Positions 1-6,121 of a stretch of DNA of 52,261 bases are shown piece by piece; the stretch's first letter is position 1; every line of letters starts with the position of its first letter. The stretch is from Chitinophagaceae bacterium. GTDB taxonomy: Bacteria > Bacteroidota > Bacteroidia > Chitinophagales > Chitinophagaceae. The stretch covers positions 1 to 52,261 of the forward strand of contig JAGXRG010000027.1 in the NCBI GenBank assembly GCA_018335935.1. Reading direction: 5' to 3'. The position numbers and the translations under genes are program-made. A model generated the notes under the pieces. It did not search any database. It was not told where the DNA came from and was given only the letters and a program-made list of their open reading frames with translations.

Positions 1-47
1 GTTGTTATCAAAAATAGAAAGAACTGAAATTGAAAGCAAATCACAAC
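1..47 (-). repeat. Canonical-length 47-bp CRISPR repeat unit
   Basis: This is the only repeat without the 45-bp insert and defines the ancestral unit. Its outer bases form a short inverted repeat (GTTGT/ACAAC). On the minus strand it carries TTTG, a 20-bp gap, and TATTTTTG, which fits the Bacteroidota promoter consensus. If the leader is on the right, this is the oldest repeat in view. Confidence 0.93.
9..40 (-). promoter_or_regulatory. Possible promoter inside the 47-bp CRISPR repeat
   Basis: Read on the minus strand, TTTG (37-40) is followed after 20 bp by TATTTTTG (9-16). This matches the Bacteroidota -33/-7 consensus (TTTG or TTG, 17-23 bp, TAnnTTTG). The predicted start is a few bases further, at about the edge of the next spacer, similar to in-repeat promoters known for Neisseria type II-C arrays. 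In the 92-bp repeats the gap becomes 65 bp, so the element should be broken there. Sequence match only. Confidence 0.45.
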
Positions 48-107
48 TTCACTTCTATATTAGATTTAGTTAAATCAGTTGTTATCAAAAATAGAAAGAA
101 CTGAAAT

Positions 108-152
108 TACAGATTTGGCTGTTATTTTATTTTGGTATCTGTGTTGTTCCAA
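108..152. repeat. 45-bp insert inside the CRISPR repeat (first of six copies)
   Basis: The insert lies between base 30 and base 31 of the 47-bp repeat; a shared T leaves the boundary ambiguous by one base. Further copies lie at 229-273, 350-394, 472-516, 594-638 and 716-760. Five are identical and the last differs by one base at 729. The insert contains the inverted pair ACAGAT...ATCTGT around a 22-base loop, and its end reads GTTGTTCCAA, which resembles the beginning of a repeat. No other copy was noticed elsewhere in the window. Confidence 0.9.
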
Positions 153-685
153 TGAAAGCAAATCACAACTACCAGCAACGCCTAATATTTCAACATACGT
201 TGTTATCAAAAATAGAAAGAACTGAAATTACAGATTTGGCTGTTATTTTATTTTGGTATCTGTGTTGTTCCAATGAAAGCAAATCACAACTACCAGCAAC
301 GCCTAATATTTCAACATACGTTGTTATCAAAAATAGAAAGAACTGAAATTACAGATTTGGCTGTTATTTTATTTTGGTATCTGTGTTGTTCCAATGAAAG
401 CAAATCACAACAAGGAAATAAATCGGGTGAATTAATTTTACGTTGTTATCAAAAATAGAAAGAACTGAAATTACAGATTTGGCTGTTATTTTATTTTGGT
501 ATCTGTGTTGTTCCAATGAAAGCAAATCACAACAAGGAAATAAATCGGGTGAATTAATTTTACGTTGTTATCAAAAATAGAAAGAACTGAAATTACAGAT
601 TTGGCTGTTATTTTATTTTGGTATCTGTGTTGTTCCAATGAAAGCAAATCACAACTTAATAAAAATTTGTTCGTGCATCAACGCT

Positions 686-777
686 GTTGTTATCAAAAAT
701 AGAAAGAACTGAAATTACAGATTTGGCTATTATTTTATTTTGGTATCTGTGTTGTTCCAATGAAAACAAATCACAAC
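686..777 (-). repeat. Terminal 92-bp CRISPR repeat with two substitutions
   Basis: This last repeat differs from the other five long repeats by G to A at 729 (inside the insert) and G to A at 766 (inside the conserved repeat end). The 766 change would turn a pair with the tracrRNA anti-repeat into a possible G-U wobble. A degenerate terminal repeat usually marks the trailer end, which conflicts with the orientation inferred from repeat sequence. Confidence 0.85.
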
Positions 778-838
778 CAGAACTTTATTTTATAGTTTTT
801 TTAGGTATATATTAGAAGTATCTGAGATTTGTAATAAT
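778..838 (-). promoter_or_regulatory. AT-rich flank of the CRISPR array, candidate leader
   Basis: About 60 very AT-rich bases separate the last repeat from the next hairpin. If the array is read on the minus strand, this would be the leader. No clear TAnnTTTG promoter element was found on the minus strand here, so the role is tentative. Confidence 0.3.
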
Positions 839-865
839 AAAAAAGAGCAGCATGAATGCTGCTCT
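839..865 (-). terminator. Rho-independent terminator between tRNA and CRISPR array
   Basis: AGAGCAGCAT (844-853) pairs with ATGCTGCTCT (856-865). On the minus strand it is followed by a run of T (complement of 839-844). It would stop minus-strand transcription coming from the tRNA region before the array. A T-run also follows on the plus strand after a short gap, so it may work both ways. Confidence 0.75.
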
Positions 866-874
866 AGTGGTTTT

Positions 875-958
875 TTAGGACACTTACTTTATAACTCGTG
901 AGGTAAAAGTACAAAAGGGATTGAAAATATTTTTGTCCAATTTTGTACAAGTTCCTAA
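875..958. repeat. Nested inverted repeats in an intergenic stretch
   Basis: An outer pair TTAGGA-CACTT (875-885) and AAGTTCCTAA (949-958), with one extra base on the left side, encloses an inner pair GTACAAAA (909-916) and TTTTGTAC (941-948). The right arms are contiguous. The arrangement could be a structured RNA or a protein-binding site; no coding potential or CRISPR anti-repeat was seen. Confidence 0.5.
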
Positions 959-972
959 ACGAAATACTTGAC

Positions 973-1000
973 ATAAAAAAAGGATGCTAAAAGCATCCTT
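973..1000 (-). terminator. Rho-independent terminator downstream of tRNA-Met
   Basis: AAGGATGCT (980-988) pairs with AGCATCCTT (992-1000) around an AAA loop. On the minus strand the hairpin is followed by seven T. It sits directly after the tRNA 3' end and should terminate that transcript. Confidence 0.8.
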
Positions 1001-1013
1001 TTCTTATATGTTG

Positions 1014-1087
1014 TAGCGAGAACGAGATTTGAACTCGTGACCTCAGGGTTATGAATCCTGTGCTCTAACCAACTGAGCTACCTCGCC
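1014..1087 (-). tRNA. tRNA-Met (CAT anticodon)
   Basis: The minus strand folds as a 74-nt cloverleaf: acceptor GGCGAGG with TCTCGCT, D arm GCTC/GAGC, anticodon loop TTCATAA with CAT, variable AGGTC, and T arm ACGAG/CTCGT around TTCAAAT. The GGCGAGGTAGCTCAG start resembles bacterial elongator tRNA-Met rather than the lysidine-modified tRNA-Ile(CAT), though sequence alone does not fully exclude Ile2. CCA is not encoded. Oddities are a G1-U72 wobble and an A31-C39 mismatch closing the anticodon loop. Confidence 0.93.
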
Positions 1088-1132
1088 GTTTTTGGGCTGC
1101 AAATATAGTAGCTTGGTTAGAAAAAAATACAA

Positions 1133-3199
1133 TTAATACGCAATAAGTTTTGATATTCTTGTCCTAACTTTTTCTACAGTAGGCAACATTACACGTTCTA
1201 ATGTAAGATTGATAGGCACTGCAGGTAAATCTAAAGAACCTATAACTTCAACTTTTGCATCTAAAAAATGATAACAATTATTTGATATTCTGAGCGATAA
1301 AGCCTCTGCAAATGAATTGCTTTGTTGCTCTTCGCTTAATACAATAACTTTTCCATGCTTACGAACCTGATTAAATATCATTTCCTCATCTAAAGGATAT
1401 AAACTTCTTAAATCTACAACTTCTACATGGCCTTCATATGCTTTTGCAGCATTCTTTGCCATATGTACACCCATTCCATAAGTAACTACACAAACTGTTT
1501 CTCCTTTTTTAACTTTATCGGCATCTGCGTGTAAAGCAATAGCTGCTTTTCCTAAAGGTAACACATAATCACTTGATGGTTCTTTTGTTCTGGCTTCATC
1601 TGTACCTTCAACTTTACTCCAATACAATCCTTTATGTTCTAACATTATTACAGGATTTGGATCGTAGAAAGCTGCTTTCATTAACCCTTTCATATCTGCA
1701 GCATTAGATGGATAGGCTACTTTAATGCCCTTAATACTTAATAAAGTACTTTCTATACTACCACTATGGTAAGGTCCACCACCACCATAAGGACCTACAG
1801 GAATTCTCAATACCATTTGTACTGGGAACTTTCCATGTGTAAGATAATTAGATCTTGAAATTTCGTTCACCAATTGATTCATGGCTGGATAGAAATAATC
1901 TCCAAATTGCACTTCAACAATTGGCTTAACACCCACTGCAGATAAACCTGCAGTAGAACCTACTATGTAGGCTTCTTGTATAGCTGTATTAAATACTCGG
2001 TTATCTCCAAACTTTTCTGCTAGTGTTGCCGCTTCTCTAAACACACCCCCTAATCTTTTACCTACATCCTGTCCATAAAAAATACACTCCGGATGTGCTT
2101 TCATGATTTCTTCAATTGCATGTAAAGCTGCATCAACCATCATTACTCTTTCTCCATTAAATGGTTCACGAATTCCTCGTTCTTCTGTTATAGGAGTTGG
2201 AGCAAATATGTGATCTTCAATTTCATTAACACTAGGTTCGGCAGCTAGTTGAGCCCTTTCAAAAGATTCTGCTACTACTTTTTCAACCTGAGATTCTGCC
2301 TCATTGATTTCAAATTCACTAAATCCAGATGCATTTAAAAGTAATCTTAATTTTGGTAATGGATCGTATAATCCATGTCTGAGTAAATCTTCTCTTGTTC
2401 TATAAAATTCTTTTCTAACTCCACTGGTATGATGACCTAATAAAGGTACTTTGGCATGAACCAACACAGGCAAACGCTCTGTTCTTGCATATTCAATTGC
2501 TGTTTGCATGGTTTCGTAACTTCTTAAGAAATCACTTCCATCGCATTGTAAACGTTTCATTCCCTTAAACCCTTCTGCATATTCAAATGCATTCATGGCT
2601 CTATATTCATCTGCACTAGCACTAATACTCCATTGATTGTCTTGTACTAAATAAATAATGGGTAATCTTTTTAGAACTGCAAATTGCCATGCTTCTGCAA
2701 CTTCGCCCTCAGTAACAGCTCCATCGCCCATTGAACAAACCACAATAGGATTTTCACCTTCGTGGCCTTTATTCAACACTTTAATATCGTTAAGTTCTAT
2801 ATATCTTAATCCTTGTGCAATACCTGTTGTTGGAATGGCTTGCATGCCTGTTGCACTACTTTGATGAATAATACCTGGATGACCATTGCCAGCATTACTA
2901 GCATGACAATAATAAGAACGACCACCAGAAAATGGATCATCTTTTTTACCCAATAATTGTAACATGAGTTGATAAGGTTCAAAACCCATAGCCATCATCA
3001 TGGCATCATCGCGATAATAAGGGCTTACCCAATCATGTTGGTGTAATTGTAAACCTGTTGCTATTTGAATGGCTTCGTGACCTCTGGATGAGGAATGTAC
3101 ATAATTGCATACAGCTCGGTTGGCATCATAAGTTTCGCTCATAGCTTTAGATGCCACCATTAGTTTGAATGCTTTCAATAGGGTATCTCTACTTAGCAT
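1133..3199 (-). CDS. Alpha-ketoacid dehydrogenase E1, fused alpha and beta subunits
   Basis: This 688-residue protein joins the two halves of a 2-oxoacid dehydrogenase E1. Such enzymes use thiamine diphosphate to decarboxylate a branched-chain 2-oxoacid or pyruvate and pass the acyl group to the lipoyl E2. The alpha half (about 1-335) carries the ThDP motif as GDGAVTEG followed about 25 residues on by QDNQWSIS. The beta half (about 350-688) shows the transketolase-like pattern (FYGQDVGKRLGG, NTAIQEAYIVG, VGPYGGGGPYHSGS). Fused E1 proteins are known in Bacteroidota. A second fusion lies at 11311-13308. No E2 or E3 gene is in the window. FAH and pth lie upstream on the same strand. Substrate specificity cannot be decided from sequence. 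Confidence 0.9.
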   Translation of the reverse strand: MLSRDTLLKAFKLMVASKAMSETYDANRAVCNYVHSSSRGHEAIQIATGLQLHQHDWVSPYYRDDAMMMAMGFEPYQLMLQLLGKKDDPFSGGRSYYCHASNAGNGHPGIIHQSSATGMQAIPTTGIAQGLRYIELNDIKVLNKGHEGENPIVVCSMGDGAVTEGEVAEAWQFAVLKRLPIIYLVQDNQWSISASADEYRAMNAFEYAEGFKGMKRLQCDGSDFLRSYETMQTAIEYARTERLPVLVHAKVPLLGHHTSGVRKEFYRTREDLLRHGLYDPLPKLRLLLNASGFSEFEINEAESQVEKVVAESFERAQLAAEPSVNEIEDHIFAPTPITEERGIREPFNGERVMMVDAALHAIEEIMKAHPECIFYGQDVGKRLGGVFREAATLAEKFGDNRVFNTAIQEAYIVGSTAGLSAVGVKPIVEVQFGDYFYPAMNQLVNEISRSNYLTHGKFPVQMVLRIPVGPYGGGGPYHSGSIESTLLSIKGIKVAYPSNAADMKGLMKAAFYDPNPVIMLEHKGLYWSKVEGTDEARTKEPSSDYVLPLGKAAIALHADADKVKKGETVCVVTYGMGVHMAKNAAKAYEGHVEVVDLRSLYPLDEEMIFNQVRKHGKVIVLSEEQQSNSFAEALSLRISNNCYHFLDAKVEVIGSLDLPAVPINLTLERVMLPTVEKVRTRISKLIAY

Positions 3200-3263
3200 A
3201 TAACGGATTATTAGGGTGTGACCAAACAGATAACGTTATAACTATAAGAATATTATGTAAAAC

Positions 3264-3869
3264 TTACTTTATTTCTACAGTGAAGAGTTTTTCTTTTTCT
3301 AGAAATCCTTCGAGTACATCACTTACAACACACTCGCCAACACCAGCTGGGGTGCCAGTAAAAATCATATCACCAATATTGAGAGAAAAATATTCAGAAA
3401 TATGTGCAACTATCTGATTAAAAGAATAAATCATATCAGAACTAATGCCTTTTTGAACTTGAGTTCCATTAAGATTCATTGAAAAATTTATGGGTTGATT
3501 GACTTGTGAAATATCCTTCCACCTTCCTACAAAAGCAGAATTATCCCAAGCCTTGGCTTTTTCCCAAGGTAAACCTTTTTGTTTGAGTTGATTTTGAATA
3601 TCACGAGCCGTAAAATCAATACCCACTGTAATCTGATTATAATACTTGTGTGCATTATGTTCAGCAATATATTTTCCGTTTTTACAAATTTGTAAAACCA
3701 ACTCTAACTCGTAATGAAGTTCATTACTGAATTGAGGATAATAAAATGGAGTATTACCTTGTATTAAAGCTGTTTTAGGCTTAATAAAAATAACAGGTTC
3801 TTCGGGTACTGCATTGCCTAATTCTTTGGCATGTTCGGTATAATTTCTACCAATGCAGAATATCTTCAT
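3264..3869 (-). CDS. Fumarylacetoacetate hydrolase family protein
   Basis: At 201 residues this is a minimal FAH-fold hydrolase, similar in size to acylpyruvase/oxaloacetate decarboxylase FAHD1. The start MKIFCIGRNYTEHAKEL is typical of the family. Metal-binding acidic residues are visible in HYELELVLQI (about 52-61) and GIDFTARDIQ (about 87-96), and the C-terminal IGDMIFTGTPAGVGE motif is intact. The family splits carbon-carbon bonds or decarboxylates 2,4-dioxo acids and oxaloacetate in the cytoplasm. It lies 64 bp upstream of the fused E1 on the same strand, so co-transcription is possible. The exact substrate is unknown. Confidence 0.88.
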   Translation of the reverse strand: MKIFCIGRNYTEHAKELGNAVPEEPVIFIKPKTALIQGNTPFYYPQFSNELHYELELVLQICKNGKYIAEHNAHKYYNQITVGIDFTARDIQNQLKQKGLPWEKAKAWDNSAFVGRWKDISQVNQPINFSMNLNGTQVQKGISSDMIYSFNQIVAHISEYFSLNIGDMIFTGTPAGVGECVVSDVLEGFLEKEKLFTVEIK

Positions 3870-3892
3870 ATTTATTAATTATTGCTTACCAT

Positions 3893-3940
3893 TTATAAAA
3901 ATCCACTAAAAATTAAATGCTAGATTGGTGGTTTTATAAA
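3893..3940. repeat. Imperfect inverted repeat between pth and the FAH gene
   Basis: TTATAAAAATCCAC (3893-3906) is nearly complementary to GGTGGTTTTATAAA (3927-3940), separated by 20 bases. It lies in the 112-bp gap downstream of pth on the minus strand and could act as a weak terminator or mRNA stem. There is no long T-run. Confidence 0.4.
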
Positions 3941-3981
3941 TAAATAATTCTAAACTTATAATAACTAATAAATATGTCTAT

Positions 3982-4560
3982 TTATTGTTTAAAACTACTG
4001 TTATTTACTAAATTCATAGTTCTTTCAATACCCATAGTTATAAACTGCTCAATAATTTCTACAGATTTTTCTAATTTTTGTTTAATAATGGGTAATTCTT
4101 CGCTCGACCATTTACTTAATACAAAATCTGCTTGCATGCCTTTTGGAAAATTATTACCTATTCCAAATCTGAGTCTAGGATAATTATTGGTACCCAACAT
4201 GAGCTCAATATCTTTTAAACCATTATGCCCAGCATGAGAACCACTAGGTCTTAGTCTTAGCTTATCAACTGGTAATGATAAATCATCTAAAATGGTTAAG
4301 GTATTTTCAATTTCAATTTTTTCTTTATCGAGCCAATATTTAAAAGCTTTGCCACTTAAGTTCATATAAGTTGTGGGAAGAATACAAACAATAAGTTTTC
4401 CCTTCCACTTAAACTCTGCTCTATAAGCCAATCTATCTTGTTTAAATAAAGCATTATTTTTTAAAACAAATGCATTCACCACATCGAAACCAATATTATG
4501 ACGGGTGTGGGAATACTCATCTCCAATATTTCCTAATCCTACAATTAAATATTTATTCAT
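3982..4560 (-). CDS. pth: Peptidyl-tRNA hydrolase
   Basis: This 192-residue enzyme releases tRNA from peptidyl-tRNAs dropped by stalled ribosomes. All signature residues are present: GLGNIGDEYSHTRHNIGF at 8-25 with catalytic His21 and Asn11, TYMNLSGKA carrying the substrate-binding Asn, ILDDLSLP with the Asp that orients the histidine, and GSHAGHNGLKDI. Length is normal for bacterial Pth. It is divergent from gatB, with 113 bp between the start codons. FAH and E1 genes follow downstream on the same strand. Confidence 0.96.
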   Translation of the reverse strand: MNKYLIVGLGNIGDEYSHTRHNIGFDVVNAFVLKNNALFKQDRLAYRAEFKWKGKLIVCILPTTYMNLSGKAFKYWLDKEKIEIENTLTILDDLSLPVDKLRLRPSGSHAGHNGLKDIELMLGTNNYPRLRFGIGNNFPKGMQADFVLSKWSSEELPIIKQKLEKSVEIIEQFITMGIERTMNLVNNSSFKQ

Positions 4561-4660
4561 TATAAAAAAATCTTTGCAAAAATATTAAAGCTGAGTGATT
4601 AATCTGATTTCTTTATGAGGTATAGATAGCTTTAACTGAATTTACTAAGATGCTCTACCC

Positions 4661-4668
4661 TATTTTTG
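4661..4668 (+). promoter_or_regulatory. Putative -7 element just upstream of gatB
   Basis: TATTTTTG fits the Bacteroidota TAnnTTTG -7 element and ends five bases before the chosen gatB ATG at 4674. No good TTTG/TTG is found at the expected distance upstream. If real, the transcript would have almost no leader, and it supports the downstream start over the ATG at 4650. Confidence 0.4.
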
Positions 4669-4673
4669 TACTC

Positions 4674-6116
4674 ATGGAATCTTCAAAATATGAGACTGTA
4701 ATTGGATTAGAAGTACATGCTCAATTATTAACCCAAACCAAATTATTTAGTGGCGACCCTATTTATTTTGGTGCAAATCCTAATACTCAAGTTAGTCCAA
4801 TCAGTTTAGCTCATCCTGGAACATTACCTAAAACAAATGCCAATGTTATAGACCTTGCTATTAAGTTAGGCATTGCTTGTAATTGCGAAATTGTTCAGAA
4901 AAATTATTTTGCAAGAAAGAATTATTTCTATGCCGATTTACCAAAAGGATATCAAATTTCTCAACATACAACACCCATTTGTAAAGGCGGAAATGTTTTA
5001 ATTGAAGTGAATGGTAGGCAAAAAAATGTTCAACTGAATAGAATACATATTGAAGAAGATGCAGGCAAAAGTATTCATGATATGTATGAGGATAGAACCT
5101 GTATAGATTTAAACAGAGCAGGAACTCCTTTGCTTGAAATTGTTACAGAACCTTGTTTACATAGTGCTGATGAAGCATTTGAATATGTAACCACTTTAAG
5201 AAAATTAGTAAGATGGTTAGATGTTTGTGATGGCAATATGGAAGAAGGTAGTTTACGCTGCGATGCCAATATTTCTATTAGACTAAAAGGTGAAACTGCT
5301 CTTGGAACAAAAGTTGAAATTAAAAATTTAAACTCTATTCGTAATATTAAAAGAGCTATTGATGCAGAAGTAAAACGCATGATTCAATTGGTTGAAAATG
5401 GAGAAACCATTACACAACAAACCAGAACTTATGATGTTGGCTTGGATTGTACTTTACCCATTAGAGATAAAGAAGATGCTAATGATTACAGATATTTTGC
5501 AGATCCTGATTTAACAGCATTTCACATCAGCAAAACTCATATTGATGCTATTAAATCATCAATGCCTATTTTACCGAATGAGTTAATTGAACAATTTAAA
5601 AAAGATTATCAATTATCAGATTATGATGCTCAACAACTGTGTGATGAAAAATCTATAGCTGATTTTTTTATTAAAGCAGCTGCACAAACTAAACATTACA
5701 AAGCTTTAGCTAATTTCATTCTTGGACCTATTAAACAATATTTAAACGAAAACAATATAAGCTTAAAAGAACAAGATATTAGTGTAGAGCATTTAGTAAA
5801 TCTGATACAAATGATTGATGAAGGCCAAGTAAATTTTTCAGTGGCCTCTTCTAAAATATTGCCTATTATTATAAAAGAAAACAAACCACCTTTAGCAATT
5901 GCCTCCTCACTAAACTTAATACAAGTAAGTGATGGCAATGAGTTAGACCAATGGGTTAATGAAGTTTTAGCCAAAATGCCAGAAAAAGTAGTTGAATATA
6001 AAAAAGGTAAAAAGGGATTAATTGGATTGTTTGTAGGAGAAGTAAAAAAGCTCAGCAAAGGCAAAGCAGATCCAAAAGTTGTAACTCAAATTTTAGAACA
6101 AAAACTGAGCAACTAA
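4674..6116 (+). CDS. gatB: Aspartyl/glutamyl-tRNA amidotransferase subunit B
   Basis: GatB is the tRNA-binding subunit of the GatCAB enzyme that converts Glu-tRNA(Gln) and Asp-tRNA(Asn) to the amide forms. The 480-residue protein shows VIGLEVHAQL near the start, SLAHPGTLPKTN, NYFYADLPKGYQISQ, the LNRAGTPLLEIVTEP motif, MEEGSLRCDANIS, and a C-terminal YqeY-like tail ending GKADPKVVTQILEQKL. I place the start at 4674 (MESSKYETVIGLEVHAQ), because an upstream in-frame ATG at 4650 would put a promoter-like TATTTTTG inside the gene. gatA and gatC are not in the window. The next gene begins 5 bp after the stop. Confidence 0.96.
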   Translation: MESSKYETVIGLEVHAQLLTQTKLFSGDPIYFGANPNTQVSPISLAHPGTLPKTNANVIDLAIKLGIACNCEIVQKNYFARKNYFYADLPKGYQISQHTTPICKGGNVLIEVNGRQKNVQLNRIHIEEDAGKSIHDMYEDRTCIDLNRAGTPLLEIVTEPCLHSADEAFEYVTTLRKLVRWLDVCDGNMEEGSLRCDANISIRLKGETALGTKVEIKNLNSIRNIKRAIDAEVKRMIQLVENGETITQQTRTYDVGLDCTLPIRDKEDANDYRYFADPDLTAFHISKTHIDAIKSSMPILPNELIEQFKKDYQLSDYDAQQLCDEKSIADFFIKAAAQTKHYKALANFILGPIKQYLNENNISLKEQDISVEHLVNLIQMIDEGQVNFSVASSKILPIIIKENKPPLAIASSLNLIQVSDGNELDQWVNEVLAKMPEKVVEYKKGKKGLIGLFVGEVKKLSKGKADPKVVTQILEQKLSN

Positions 6117-6121
6117 TTTTT

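Larger units (their letters stand above)
1..777 (-). CRISPR. CRISPR array with one 47-bp repeat and six 92-bp expanded repeats
   Basis: Seven repeats are visible: 1-47 (47 bp), then 78-169, 199-290, 320-411, 442-533, 564-655 and 686-777 (92 bp each). Spacers lie at 48-77, 170-198, 291-319, 412-441, 534-563 and 656-685 (29-30 bp). The 47-mer, read on the minus strand, begins GTTGTGATTTGCTTTCA and ends ATAACAAC, the style and length of Bacteroidota type II-C (Cas9) repeats. Each 92-mer is that 47-mer split after base 30 by the same 45-bp insert. Spacers 170-198 and 291-319 are identical, as are 412-441 and 534-563. Minus-strand orientation is inferred from the GTTGTG start, as in other type II-C crRNA repeats, and from an in-repeat promoter. 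The array continues left of the window; no cas gene is present, so the type II-C assignment rests on repeat sequence alone. Confidence 0.95.

Noticed and set aside
152..458. Two short overlapping ORFs (64 and 61 codons) in the CRISPR region
   Set aside because: They are translations of the repeat and spacer units, identical to each other over the repeat, with no independent coding signal.
778..1010. Possible tracrRNA next to the array
   Set aside because: No anti-repeat match to GTTGTGATTTGCTTTC or its complement was found between the array and the tRNA.
1014..1087. tRNA-Ile2 (lysidine, CAT)
   Set aside because: The acceptor and D-arm sequence (GGCGAGGTAGCTCAG) fit elongator tRNA-Met better; not fully excluded.
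1133..3199. E1 fusion as a sequencing error joining two genes
   Set aside because: The second, independent gene at 11311-13308 has the same fused layout, and such fusions are known in Bacteroidota.
4650..4673. Upstream in-frame ATG as gatB start
   Set aside because: It adds a non-family N-terminus (LYPIFVL) and overlaps a promoter-like TATTTTTG.
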